A stretch of DNA of 64,000 nt from Nitrososphaerota archaeon (GTDB lineage Archaea; Thermoproteota; Nitrososphaeria; Nitrososphaerales; Gagatemarchaeaceae), in assembly GCA_027339745.1 (NCBI GenBank), contig DAHWNW010000001.1, forward strand, positions 186,001 through 250,000, written 5' to 3'. Positions 24,621-33,537 of the stretch are shown one piece after another. The translations under genes and the position numbers were made by a program. Under the pieces are notes generated by a model. It made no database searches. It was not told the origin of the DNA and saw only the letters and a program-made list of their open reading frames with translations. The stretch's first letter is position 1; each line of letters starts with the position of its first letter.

Positions 24621-25344
24621 GACCCGAGAGGAAAGACTGGATGACCCGGGCCAGGGCCTGTGGTCTCTCAAGAGGGAGCATGTGCCCTGAGCCGTTGACG
24701 AAGTGCAGCTCAGAGCCCTGTATGTTTGCGTTGAGGTACTCCGACCAGCTTGGAGGGGTCATCCTGTCCTTGTCCCCGCAGACGATGAGTGTCTTCGCGC
24801 CTATCTTTGGCAGCTCAGACCGGACGTCGAAGCCCTGGCATGCCAGGTAGTCGTTGAGGAAGACAGGGAGGTTGGAGATGGAGAGGGCAGTCCTGGCCTC
24901 CCTTCCGAGACCAAGGTCTATTGAACTGAAGCTCCACGGCGTTATCACCTTCTCGATGGTGCTCATAGGCTGGTCTCTGAGTCCGTCGAGTATCAGCTGA
25001 TTGACCCCGAGCTTCGCACCTGTACTGACCAGGACCAGGGCCCCCAAGTCATCGGGGTGAGATATGGCTAGGTCCAGGACGATGGCGCCCCCCATCGAGT
25101 GACCGCAGACAGCCGGTCTCTTGAGGCCCAGCTCGGCGATGAAGCTGTGCACCGACTCGGCGTAGTCGCCTATGCTCTTGCAGGTTATCTCCCCCGAGGG
25201 GTGGCCAGGTAAGTTGACCGCGAAGGCCCGCGCCCCTCCGGACAGATATTGCAGCGTCCTCCTCCAGAGGAGGCTGTTCCCTCCGGCCCCGTGGACGAAC
25301 ACCGTGTCGCGGGGGGCCTCGTATGTGTCCGACTCGAGCAACAT
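24610..25344 (-). CDS. Alpha/beta hydrolase
   Basis: This 244-residue protein has the oxyanion segment VFVHGAGGNSLLW, a nucleophile elbow CGHSMGG, a likely acid in CGDKDRMTP and a C-terminal GSGHML histidine, giving a complete Ser-Asp-His triad. Substrate unknown; esterase, lactonase or meta-cleavage product hydrolase activity are all possible. ATG 25344 is about 25 nt from ATTTAA at 25366-25371, favouring it over the longer frame to 25434. Confidence 0.82.
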   Translation of the reverse strand: MLLESDTYEAPRDTVFVHGAGGNSLLWRRTLQYLSGGARAFAVNLPGHPSGEITCKSIGDYAESVHSFIAELGLKRPAVCGHSMGGAIVLDLAISHPDDLGALVLVSTGAKLGVNQLILDGLRDQPMSTIEKVITPWSFSSIDLGLGREARTALSISNLPVFLNDYLACQGFDVRSELPKIGAKTLIVCGDKDRMTPPSWSEYLNANIQGSELHFVNGSGHMLPLERPQALARVIQSFLSGLTQ

Positions 25345-25365
25345 GGGCCACGGCGCCTCTGCCCG

Positions 25366-25371
25366 ATTTAA
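25366..25371. promoter_or_regulatory. TATA-like box ATTTAA between the hydrolase and prpB-like genes
   Basis: It lies about 25 nt before ATG 25344 on the minus strand, as expected for leaderless transcription of the hydrolase. It is only about 10 nt from ATG 25377 on the plus strand, so the lyase may use the downstream TTG 25428 or another promoter. Confidence 0.5.
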
Positions 25372-25376
25372 CGCTG

Positions 25377-26318
25377 ATGGAGGAAACTCTAAAGGGGGTC
25401 GACCCGGGTCGGTGTGAAGAGCTGGACTTGCCATCGCAGGCCGACGTGCTGAGGAAACTTGTCAGCGGGGACGGAGTGATCGTGGCTCCAGGGGTATTCA
25501 GCCCTTCGGTCGCGAAGCTGGCTGAGAGGGCAGGGTTCAGGGCGGTCTATTTTTCAGGGGCGGGGTTCTCGAACCTGCTCGCCCTCCCAGACCTAGGAAT
25601 CACCACGCTGAGCGAGGTGGCGCAGGCGGCGCGACAGATCACGTCCAGGGTGGCGGTCCCGTTGATAGTCGACGCCGACACGGGGTTCGGTGAGGCGCTG
25701 AACGTCGCCAGGACCGTCGAGGAGATGAAGGGGGCGGGAGCGGCGGCCATCCACATAGAAGACCAGGTCCTTCCTAAGCGCTGCGGGCACCTGGAAGGGA
25801 AGGAGCTGGTGGAAGTCGACGAGATGGTCAAGAAGCTTGTGTCGGCCAAACAGGCTGCAGGGAGCGGCCTGATGATCATCGCCAGAACCGACGCGAGGGC
25901 GGTGGAGGGGATGGACGGCGCATTGGAGAGGGCGGACGCGTATGCAAAGGCGGGCGCCGACATGATATTCCCAGAGGCGCTCGAAGGGAAGGAGGAGTTC
26001 GCAGAGATGCGTAAGAAGATCAGGCTCCCCTTGATGGCAAACATGACGGAGTTCGGGAAGACGCCATACATGACCGTCGAAGAGTTCGGGGCCCTGGGGT
26101 ACAACCTGGTCATCTTCCCTGTGACAGCGTTCAGGGCGATGATGAAGACGGTGAAAGACACCTTCGAGGCCCTGAAGAGCGAGGGGACCCAGAAAGGTAT
26201 CCTCGGCACCCTCATGACGAGGAATGAGTTCTACGACCTCATCGACTACTATAAGTTCGAGCAAGCCGACGAGAAGGCCATGAGAGCGGCCAGAGCCCTG
26301 AGGAAGGGGAGGAGATGA
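25377..26318 (+). CDS. prpB: 2-methylisocitrate lyase-like protein (isocitrate lyase/PEP mutase family)
   Basis: This 313-residue protein has the family barrel with VYFSGAGFSN, IVDADTGFGE and the active-site LPKRCGHLEGK, the KRCGH form typical of 2-methylisocitrate lyase. That enzyme cleaves 2-methylisocitrate to pyruvate and succinate. The citrate synthase family gene follows with an ATGA overlap, matching a methylcitrate-cycle pair. The start is uncertain (ATG 25377 or TTG 25428). Isocitrate lyase activity is less likely given the short length. Confidence 0.82.
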   Translation: MEETLKGVDPGRCEELDLPSQADVLRKLVSGDGVIVAPGVFSPSVAKLAERAGFRAVYFSGAGFSNLLALPDLGITTLSEVAQAARQITSRVAVPLIVDADTGFGEALNVARTVEEMKGAGAAAIHIEDQVLPKRCGHLEGKELVEVDEMVKKLVSAKQAAGSGLMIIARTDARAVEGMDGALERADAYAKAGADMIFPEALEGKEEFAEMRKKIRLPLMANMTEFGKTPYMTVEEFGALGYNLVIFPVTAFRAMMKTVKDTFEALKSEGTQKGILGTLMTRNEFYDLIDYYKFEQADEKAMRAARALRKGRR

Positions 26319-27433
26319 TCGAGACGCCTGGGGCCACCAGGGTCCCGAGAGGGCTGGCCGGGGTCTCAGTTTCTGACACGCGAATCTCCAAGAGCAGCGC
26401 CGACGGGTCGCTGGTATACCGTGGCTACCCCATCGCGGAGCTGGCAGCAAAGGCCAGCTTCGAGGAGACGGCGTACCTGGTGCTCTATGGAGAGCTTCCG
26501 ACGAGGGGCGAGCTGGACGCCTTCGCTTCCGGGATATGGAAGAGGTCGACGACGGACCCCAGGGTCTTCGACATCATGAGGTCCCTTGGGGGAGATGCCC
26601 AGCCGATAGACGTCATCAGGACGGGCGTGTCAGCGCTCGGGAGCATCGACGTAGAAAGGTCGATCGAGGACAAAGAGACGTCCATCGAGTCGAAGATGTC
26701 GGTCCTCGCGGCGAACAGCCTCAGAGTCCCAAGGGGAGAGCAACCCAGGCTCCCCGGAGAGACAGGCGGCTTCGCTGACAGGCTGCTACGCATGCTCACC
26801 CCGAGGGAAGCTGACGACTTCGAACGCTGGGTGTTCGAACGAGTGCTGATATTCTACATGGAGCACGACATGAACGCGTCGTCATTTACCGTGAGGGTCG
26901 TGGCGTCCACGCTGGCCGACCCTTACGCGGCCGCCTCGGCGGGACTTGCTTCCCTGAAGGGGCCCCTGCACGGGGGCGCGAACGAGGCGGCGATGGAGAT
27001 GCTGCTTAGGGCCAAGGACCCTGAGAACGCCCACGAATTTGTGGAGGCAACCTTCAAAGAAGGAAGGAAACTGATGGGGTTCGGCCATAGGATCTACAAA
27101 CAGTTCGACCCGAGGGCTAAGCTCTGCAAGGGGTACCTGGGAGAGATGGCCAAGAAGCGCGGTGACGACAGGCTATACAGGCTCTGCGACGCCATCGAGA
27201 TGGAGATGTGGGAGAGGAAGAAGATTCCGCCGAACCTGGACTACTACGCCGCCCCCATCTTCTACCTCCTCGGCATCGAGGTCCCCCTCTACACCCCGAT
27301 ATTCGCGGCAAGCAGGGTGTTTGGTTGGATGGCCCACTACAACGAACAGGTGGAAGAGAACAAGCTGATACGCCCCGACTCCACTTACGTCGGCCCCCTA
27401 GGGCGCAACTACGTCTCCATCGAGAAGAGATGA
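26315..27433 (+). CDS. Citrate/2-methylcitrate synthase
   Basis: This 372-residue protein has the citrate synthase active-site histidines in GPLHGGANEA and MGFGHRIYK and the C-terminal NLDYY aspartate. It condenses oxaloacetate with acetyl-CoA or propionyl-CoA. Overlap with the PrpB-like gene (ATGA) favours 2-methylcitrate synthase, though many archaeal enzymes accept both. Methylmalonyl-CoA mutase genes downstream show that propionyl units are handled in this region. Confidence 0.85.
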   Translation: MIETPGATRVPRGLAGVSVSDTRISKSSADGSLVYRGYPIAELAAKASFEETAYLVLYGELPTRGELDAFASGIWKRSTTDPRVFDIMRSLGGDAQPIDVIRTGVSALGSIDVERSIEDKETSIESKMSVLAANSLRVPRGEQPRLPGETGGFADRLLRMLTPREADDFERWVFERVLIFYMEHDMNASSFTVRVVASTLADPYAAASAGLASLKGPLHGGANEAAMEMLLRAKDPENAHEFVEATFKEGRKLMGFGHRIYKQFDPRAKLCKGYLGEMAKKRGDDRLYRLCDAIEMEMWERKKIPPNLDYYAAPIFYLLGIEVPLYTPIFAASRVFGWMAHYNEQVEENKLIRPDSTYVGPLGRNYVSIEKR

Positions 27434-27434
27434 G

Positions 27435-28358
27435 CTAGCGGCTCAAACGCTTGGCTGCCTCTTCTACGCTCAGCTTTCCTTCGACCACCAGTCGCGCCAA
27501 GAACTCCGCCCTCGACTCTGACACGGCGGCGAGCCTCGCCTCTACCGCGCCCCTCGCGGTCTCCACGATCATCCCCTTGGCGCTCCGCACCCTGAGCCCG
27601 TAGTCCCCCGAGGCGAACCTCTTCCGGGCCTCGTCTATCGCCTTCCGCAGGTTCTCTATCCCCTCCCCAGTCAGCGCTGAGACCTTCAGCACTGGAGGAG
27701 AACGTCGGCTCCCCCGGAAAAGCGACAGCAGGCTGACGACCATCGAGTCGGCGCCTTCTAGGTCGGCCTTGTTCACCACGTATATGTCCCCCACCTCCAT
27801 CAGACCCGCCTTCGACACTTGGACGTCGTCCCCCAGCCCGGGCATCATGACCACGAGGACTGAGTGCGACACCCCTACGACCTCGACATCCGACTGGCCG
27901 ATGCCCACCGTCTCGAGGAGTATCACTTCGAAGCCGGCGGCTTCCATGAGCCTGATAGCCTGCGACGTCGCCCTCGACAGGCCGCCGGTCCATCCCCTTG
28001 ACGCCATGCTCCTGATGTAGACACCCCTGTCGCCTGCGTGGCTTGTCATGCGTATCCTGTCCCCCAACAGCGCCCCGCCAGTGAGAGGGCTGCTCGGGTC
28101 TACGGCGACCACCCCCACAGTCAGCCCAAGCCCGCGGTAGAAGTCGATGAGCCTGTCGACCAGCGTGCTCTTGCCTGTCCCCGGCGGGCCTGTGACCCCA
28201 ACGATGAACGCCCGCCCAGGGGGTCCGAGCCTCTCCAGGAGCCTCGAGGCGCGCCCCGGGTCATTCTCCACCAGGGTTATCGCCCTGGCGAGCGCCGCCC
28301 TGTCCCCTTTCATAACAGCTGACACGAGTTGGGTCTGGGATGCCGTGGCCGCCTCCAT
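27435..28358 (-). CDS. meaB: MeaB/ArgK-type G-protein chaperone of methylmalonyl-CoA mutase
   Basis: From ATG 28358 the protein has 307 residues with P-loop GPPGTGKS (57-64), the DPSSPLTGGALLGDR segment and NKADLEGAD. MeaB proteins protect and load adenosylcobalamin-dependent mutases. The long upstream extension to 28634 is not used; ATG 28403 is possible, but the GATAAAG box at 28391-28400 suits 28358. It is divergent from the mutase large subunit and abuts the synthase gene convergently. Confidence 0.9.
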   Translation of the reverse strand: MEAATASQTQLVSAVMKGDRAALARAITLVENDPGRASRLLERLGPPGRAFIVGVTGPPGTGKSTLVDRLIDFYRGLGLTVGVVAVDPSSPLTGGALLGDRIRMTSHAGDRGVYIRSMASRGWTGGLSRATSQAIRLMEAAGFEVILLETVGIGQSDVEVVGVSHSVLVVMMPGLGDDVQVSKAGLMEVGDIYVVNKADLEGADSMVVSLLSLFRGSRRSPPVLKVSALTGEGIENLRKAIDEARKRFASGDYGLRVRSAKGMIVETARGAVEARLAAVSESRAEFLARLVVEGKLSVEEAAKRLSR

Positions 28359-28390
28359 CCCCCGGGCCTCTTTTATCGGTTCGAAGAGAT

Positions 28391-28400
28391 TCTTTATCTT
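28391..28400. promoter_or_regulatory. Shared TATA-like element between meaB and mutase large subunit
   Basis: TCTTTATCTT reads as AAGATAAAGA on the other strand, so it can serve both directions. Starts with short leaders at ATG 28427 (plus) and ATG 28358 (minus) are each about 32-37 nt away. A second box TTTTATC lies at 28371-28377. Confidence 0.5.
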
Positions 28401-28426
28401 CATGGGAGTCCAACGGTGACACCGAC

Positions 28427-30184
28427 ATGCTGAGGAACGTCGGGGAAGCTTATTGGAGGAGGAAGGCGAAATCCGTCGTAGAGAAGAGGGCGAAGAAGGG
28501 GACCCTGTACGAAAGGAAGGCGGTCGAGGGGGTGAGGGAAGGACTGAAGCAGTGGCAGGACACGGTCTATGCCGGGTGGGTGAAGAAGTCCCCGGAGGCA
28601 ACAAAGGATGCGCAGACCGCCTCAGGGATACCACTGAAGCCCCTCTACACCCCTGATGACGTGGCTGACACTGGGTACCCGGAACAGGGGTTCCCGGGGG
28701 TGTACCCGTTCCTGAGGGGGATCTATCCGAACCTGTACAGGGGGCGGATGTGGACCATGAGGATGTTCTCCGGGTTTGGCACCCCGGAAGACACGAACAA
28801 AAGGCTGAAGCTGCTCCTAGATCACGGAGAGACTGGGCTGAGCATCGCGTTCGATATGCCGACCCTCTATGGGTACGACTGTGACAATGAGAGGGCTCAC
28901 GGTGAAGTGGGGAGGTGTGGCGTGAACGTATCTTCGCTCAAGGACATGGAGGTGATCTTCGACGGTATCCCTCTCGGGAAGGTGAGCACGTCCATGACAA
29001 TTAACGCCCCCGCGACTGTCCTGACCTGCATGTACGCGGGGGTGGGGAAGAAGCAAGGCGTCCCCTTCTCCCAGCTCAGAGGGACGGTGCAGGCGGACAT
29101 GCTCAAAGAATACATCGCCCAGAAGGAGTGGGCCTACCCTCCCGAGGCGCACCTCAGGCTCGTGAGAGACCTTATGGTGTTCGCGACCAAGGAGATGCCC
29201 CGCTGGAACTACATCAGCATTAGCGGGTATCACATCAGGGAGGCGGGGTCGAGCGCTGTCCAAGAGCTTGCGTTCACCCTAGCCGATGGGTTCGGCTACG
29301 TAGAGCTCGGGTTAGAGGCGGGCCTGAAGGTGGAGCAGTTCGCACCTCGCCTTAGCTTCTTCTTCAACTCGACGATGGATTTCTTCGAGGAGATCGCGAA
29401 GTTCAGGGCGGCCAGGAGGATCTGGGCGACTGTCCTACGCGAGAAGTACGGGGTGACGGACAAGAGGAGCCTGCTGTTGCGGTTTCACACCCAGACCTCA
29501 GGGGCATCGCTGACGTGGCAGCAGCCTCTGAACAACATCGTGAGGACCGCCATCGAGGCCCTGGCGGCCGTCCTGGGGGGGACGCAGTCGTTGCACACCA
29601 ACTCCTATGACGAGGCATGGGCGCTCCCTACGGAGCAGGCGGTCGAGGTTGCGCTGAGGACCCAGCAGATCATAGCAGAGGAGACCGGGCTGCCAAGCGT
29701 GATCGACCCGCTCGGGGGGTCGTACTATGTGGAGTGGCTCACGGAGCAGCTGGAGGAGGAGGCGTACAAGTACTTCGACAGGATTGACAAGGCTGGGGGG
29801 CTGCTGAAGGCGGTGAAGACAGGCTACCTCCAGCGGGAGATCGCGGAGAACTCCTACAGGCTCTCGAAGAGGGTGGAAGAAGGTAAGGACGCGGTTGTCG
29901 GGGTGAACAAGTACGCGAAGCCCGAGAAGGAGCCAATCGACACCCTGAAGATCGACTTCAAGGCTCAGAGGGCGCAGACAAGGAGGCTGGCGGCCGTGAA
30001 GCGGGAAAGGGACGAGGGGAAGGTCAGGGCGGCGTTGGCGAAGTTGGAGAGGGCGTTTGAAGACGAAGATGCGAACTCGATGTACCCTATGCTCGACGCC
30101 GTGATGAGGTACGCGACCCTGGGCGAAGTGATGGGGGTCGGGCGAAATGTCTGGGGGTCGTACAAGGAGCCCATGCTGCTTTAG
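28427..30184 (+). CDS. Methylmalonyl-CoA mutase, large (catalytic) subunit
   Basis: This 585-residue protein has the acyl-CoA mutase barrel: YPFLRGIYPNLYRGRMWTMR, GLSIAFDMPTLYGYD, the ISGYHIREAGS segment and HTQTSGASLTWQQPLNN with TQSLHTNSYDEA. It lacks the cobalamin domain, which is supplied by the next gene, as in archaeal two-subunit mutases. It interconverts methylmalonyl-CoA and succinyl-CoA. A role with other branched acyl-CoAs cannot be excluded. ATG 28427 is chosen over the upstream extension. Confidence 0.92.
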   Translation: MLRNVGEAYWRRKAKSVVEKRAKKGTLYERKAVEGVREGLKQWQDTVYAGWVKKSPEATKDAQTASGIPLKPLYTPDDVADTGYPEQGFPGVYPFLRGIYPNLYRGRMWTMRMFSGFGTPEDTNKRLKLLLDHGETGLSIAFDMPTLYGYDCDNERAHGEVGRCGVNVSSLKDMEVIFDGIPLGKVSTSMTINAPATVLTCMYAGVGKKQGVPFSQLRGTVQADMLKEYIAQKEWAYPPEAHLRLVRDLMVFATKEMPRWNYISISGYHIREAGSSAVQELAFTLADGFGYVELGLEAGLKVEQFAPRLSFFFNSTMDFFEEIAKFRAARRIWATVLREKYGVTDKRSLLLRFHTQTSGASLTWQQPLNNIVRTAIEALAAVLGGTQSLHTNSYDEAWALPTEQAVEVALRTQQIIAEETGLPSVIDPLGGSYYVEWLTEQLEEEAYKYFDRIDKAGGLLKAVKTGYLQREIAENSYRLSKRVEEGKDAVVGVNKYAKPEKEPIDTLKIDFKAQRAQTRRLAAVKRERDEGKVRAALAKLERAFEDEDANSMYPMLDAVMRYATLGEVMGVGRNVWGSYKEPMLL

Positions 30185-30220
30185 GCTTAGTCTGAGAGCA
30201 TAGGGCCGCGGCGAAAGGTT

Positions 30221-30682
30221 TTGAAGCCCGGGGGGCCCGAGAGGATAAGGTTGACGAAGAAGGCAACGGCTGTCCAGCGGAAGATTAGGATTCTAGTCGC
30301 AAAGCCTGGGCTCGACGGGCACGACAGGGGGGCCCTCGTACTCGCCAGGGCTTTCAGAGACGCAGGGATGGAGGTGATCTACAGCGGGCTTCTCCCCTCC
30401 CCCGAGCAGGTCGCCCGGATGGCCATAGACGAAGACGTCGACGTGGTCGCCCTGTCCCTCCTCAACGGCGCCCACATGACGGCTTTCCCGAAGGTGAAGA
30501 GGCTCCTCGACAAGCTGGGGGGGAAGGACATAGTAGTGGTCGGCGGCGGGATAATCCCCGAGGAGGACAAGCCGGAGTTGACGAAGTTAGGGATAACCGG
30601 CTTATACGGCCCTGGGAGCTCGTTCGAGGACATCGTGGAACATGTCAGGGGCCGGGTCAGGAAGGAGAGGTGGACGGGCTAG
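30221..30682 (+). CDS. Methylmalonyl-CoA mutase, small (cobalamin-binding) subunit
   Basis: This 153-residue protein is a B12-binding domain with DGHDRG (the DxHxxG motif; Asp32, His34, Gly37 from TTG 30221) and the later VALSLLNGAHM and VVVGGGIIPEED. Two TTG starts are possible, 30221 (after GAAAGG) and 30251. It lies 36 nt after the large subunit and directly before an acyl-CoA dehydrogenase (start adjacent to its stop). Confidence 0.92.
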   Translation: MKPGGPERIRLTKKATAVQRKIRILVAKPGLDGHDRGALVLARAFRDAGMEVIYSGLLPSPEQVARMAIDEDVDVVALSLLNGAHMTAFPKVKRLLDKLGGKDIVVVGGGIIPEEDKPELTKLGITGLYGPGSSFEDIVEHVRGRVRKERWTG

Positions 30683-31903
30683 ATGCATGAGCGTGACGGG
30701 TTCATGAACCTCTCTACCATGAACTTCGACGTCTCAGAGGAACAGAGGCTGATCCTGGAGCAGGTGGACAGGGCGTGCAAGGAATTCAGGCCCATCGAAG
30801 ACAAGTACTACCTCGAGCACAAGATTAACGACCAGATCAGGCCCTTCTTCGCGAAGGCCCACCTCCTTGGGCTCCCGGTCTCCAGGAAGTATGGCGATGG
30901 GCAGGGCGCCGACATGGTCACCTATGCGCTGGCCATCGAGAGGATAGGGAGGGAGGGGACGGGCGTCAGGACCTTCTTTTCGGTGCACATGGCGCTCGGG
31001 CAGATGACGGTCCAGCACTGGGGGAACGAAGAGCAGAAGGAGCGGGTGCTAACCCCGGCCACGAGGGGGGACGCCATACTCGCGTTCGGCCTCACCGAAC
31101 CCAACGCGGGGAGCGACCCCGCTTCGCTCACCACATACTTCGAGGAGAAAGGAGGGAAGTACCAGATATCTGGTCAGAAGATGTGGATTTCCTTGGGCTC
31201 GTCTTCAAAGTACGTCCTGGTGTTCGCATACCCCAAAGGTAAGAGGGACGGGATGTGCGGGTTCATAGTCGATACCGAGAGCCATGGATTCAAGGCCGAG
31301 CTCATCCCGCACAAGCTCGGCCTCCCGACCGCCGACACCTCCACCCTCTACCTGGACAAGGTCGAGGTGAGCAAGGAGGACGTGCTTGGCCCCCCGGGGA
31401 AGGGTATGTCAGTCGCCCTCTCAGGGTTGATGAACGGGAGGCTGAGCGTAGCCGCCGGATGCGTCGGCGTGATCCAGGACTGCTTGGACGAGACGACGAA
31501 GTATGCAAAGGTGAGGTTCCAGCATGGTAAGCTAATCGGCAAGCACCAGCTGATCCAGAGGCATGTAGGGCTGATTGCGACGAACCTGGAGGCCGCAAAG
31601 CTCCTGCTGCTCAAGGCTGCGTTCGTGAAGCAGAAGTACGAAGAGGACCCCGGAAACACGGAGCTCAGGGACGCCACCGATCTGGCGTGTGCGCGCGCAA
31701 AGTACTTCGCGGCCAACGCCTCCTTCGACGCCGCCAACAGGGCGGTCCAGGTCTTCGGCGGGAACGGATACTCCCTAGAGAACAGGCCCGCCAGGCACTT
31801 CGCGGACACCAGGGTCACCATGATATACGAGGGGGCGAACGAGATCATGGAACAGAAGCTAGCCCTAGGCGCCCTCGGGAAAGGATTCGAAGCGTACTCT
31901 TAG
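30683..31903 (+). CDS. Acyl-CoA dehydrogenase
   Basis: This 406-residue flavoprotein has LTEPNAGSDPAS, KMWISLGSSSKYVLVFA, VFGGNGYSLENR and the catalytic base region YEGANEIMEQ (Glu383). It oxidises acyl-CoA to 2-enoyl-CoA with an electron-transferring flavoprotein. Its place after the mutase genes suggests branched-chain or odd-chain acyl-CoA breakdown feeding propionyl-CoA. GGAGAGGTGG before ATG 30683 supports that start. Confidence 0.9.
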   Translation: MHERDGFMNLSTMNFDVSEEQRLILEQVDRACKEFRPIEDKYYLEHKINDQIRPFFAKAHLLGLPVSRKYGDGQGADMVTYALAIERIGREGTGVRTFFSVHMALGQMTVQHWGNEEQKERVLTPATRGDAILAFGLTEPNAGSDPASLTTYFEEKGGKYQISGQKMWISLGSSSKYVLVFAYPKGKRDGMCGFIVDTESHGFKAELIPHKLGLPTADTSTLYLDKVEVSKEDVLGPPGKGMSVALSGLMNGRLSVAAGCVGVIQDCLDETTKYAKVRFQHGKLIGKHQLIQRHVGLIATNLEAAKLLLLKAAFVKQKYEEDPGNTELRDATDLACARAKYFAANASFDAANRAVQVFGGNGYSLENRPARHFADTRVTMIYEGANEIMEQKLALGALGKGFEAYS

Positions 31904-32016
31904 CTCCATGCCGTTCCTAGGTCTACATGAGCAAGTCCACTCTGTTCGCCCCACCGGCCCTGCCAGGGCCGGCAACCTGGATGAGCAGCGGAACAGGCGG
32001 TTGACAAGTGGGAAGG

Positions 32017-32745
32017 TCAGCGGGAGAGGACCATGGCCATGAGGAACGCGGCCGCGGCGATGACTGTGAGCACTATCCCCTTGAGGACGGCCTCGAGCTT
32101 CGAAGCCAGAGGGGAGCTCCCGCCCCCCTCCTGCTTGATCGCCTTGTAAGGCCTGGAGGCGCTGATCTCGACGTAAGCGGTGAAGAAGCCGAAGAGCCCG
32201 GCGGCGATTGACGCGAGGCTCACGGTGTCCGTCTGGACCACGAACCCTGCGATGACGGGGAGGAAACCCCAGGACGTCGCGAACCACAGGTCTGTGTGGA
32301 ACGCCCCGCCGAAGAGCTCGAGGTTGTAAGCGAGCAGGAAGAAGAGTTCGACGGCCCCCACCAGGAGCAGCAGCGGAGCGAACGTCACCCCCAGGTAGAG
32401 GCCCAGCCCCAGGGACGGGACGAGCGCGGCCGTAGCCAGGGCCGCGAGCTGCCTTCGCGAGAGGAAATCCCCCCACGGCCTGTTGGGGGCCATGGCGTCG
32501 AGTGAGTGGGCTGAGACGCCCACGGCGAGGAGGTAGGCGACCGCCAAAGCCGCCATCCTATCAAAGCGATCCACCGGGGCGATGAGGGACCCTATCAGGA
32601 CGTAGCTGGCGTTCATGATAGAGTAAGGGTAGAAGCTGAGCCCCACGAGCAGCCTGAAGCGTCTGGGCCCCCTCCGGGGGACATACCACTCGTTTGCTCG
32701 CGTCCCTTCTCCGTCCGCCTGACCCAAGAGGCTCGAGCGACGCAC
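32017..32745 (-). CDS. UbiA-like multi-pass membrane protein
   Basis: This 242-residue protein has about seven hydrophobic segments. The block AHSLDAMAPNRPWGDFLSRR resembles the first Asp-rich loop of UbiA prenyltransferases (D...NRP...LS.R), but the canonical NDxxD is not intact, so activity is uncertain. It is divergent from a UbiE-like methyltransferase; the pair suggests quinone or prenyl-lipid metabolism. GTG 32745 is used; GGATAAGAG at 32788-32796 may be the promoter. Confidence 0.55.
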   Translation of the reverse strand: MRRSSLLGQADGEGTRANEWYVPRRGPRRFRLLVGLSFYPYSIMNASYVLIGSLIAPVDRFDRMAALAVAYLLAVGVSAHSLDAMAPNRPWGDFLSRRQLAALATAALVPSLGLGLYLGVTFAPLLLLVGAVELFFLLAYNLELFGGAFHTDLWFATSWGFLPVIAGFVVQTDTVSLASIAAGLFGFFTAYVEISASRPYKAIKQEGGGSSPLASKLEAVLKGIVLTVIAAAAFLMAMVLSR

Positions 32746-32817
32746 TGCGCACTATTGACCGTTTCCTGAGACGGCGCACCGCCAAGCGGATAAGAGGGGA
32801 GGCCCCCGCCGTCGCGG

Positions 32818-33537
32818 ATGGGAGCCGCAGCTACCGCCGCGGATGGAATGAAGCGGACTTCGTCAAGGATATTCGCCGGGCTGGCGAGGTCCTACGAGAA
32901 GGCGCTGGACTACGCTACCATGTTCCAGGACAGGCGGTGGAAGACCTGGGTCATGCGGAGGGTGAAGTCGGGGAGCGGCGGACTGGTCCTTGACGTAGGT
33001 AGCGGGACCCTGGTTCTGGAAGAGCGCCTTGCTGGGGCTGGGTTCACGTTCGTCGCCATAGACCTCTCACCGGAGATGGTACGGGTCGCGATGGGGAAAG
33101 GCCTCTCGAACGTTGACGCCGTCCTCAACGGGGACGCGGAGTTCCTCCCTTTCCCGGACGGATCCTTCGACTCCGTGGTCAGCTGCTACGTCCCGAAGTA
33201 TGTAGACGTAGAGAGGTTCGCCAGGGAGCTCGCGAGGGTGGCGAAACCTGGAGGGGCTGTCGTGCTGTACGACTTCGCCAGGCCCAGGGGAGCGCTCGCC
33301 CCTTTCCTTGATCTGTACATACAGGGAGGGCTGAGGCTCGTGGGCGTCGTATTCGGCCTCGCGGGGAGGGACGAGGCATTCACCTTCGGCATGCTCCCCC
33401 GGATAATCAGGGAGACGACCTGGGACCTCGAGATGGTCGGCGCGATGGAGTCCAACGGGTTCGTCGAGATCGAGTCTGCCCGGCTGACCGGAGGGGTGGT
33501 CTTCGCCTGCAGCGGGCGGCGCAGGGCTAGCGCTTAG
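32818..33537 (+). CDS. UbiE/MenG-like SAM methyltransferase
   Basis: This 239-residue protein has motif I LVLDVGSGTLVLEE, VAIDLSPEMVRVA and VVSCYVPKYVDVERF; the KPGGAVVLYDFARPRG segment is typical of the UbiE/COQ5-like group. It may methylate a quinone ring, given the divergent UbiA-like gene, but other acceptors are possible. ATG 32818 lies about 26 nt after GGATAAGAG (32788-32796), so it is probably leaderless. Confidence 0.75.
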   Translation: MGAAATAADGMKRTSSRIFAGLARSYEKALDYATMFQDRRWKTWVMRRVKSGSGGLVLDVGSGTLVLEERLAGAGFTFVAIDLSPEMVRVAMGKGLSNVDAVLNGDAEFLPFPDGSFDSVVSCYVPKYVDVERFARELARVAKPGGAVVLYDFARPRGALAPFLDLYIQGGLRLVGVVFGLAGRDEAFTFGMLPRIIRETTWDLEMVGAMESNGFVEIESARLTGGVVFACSGRRRASA

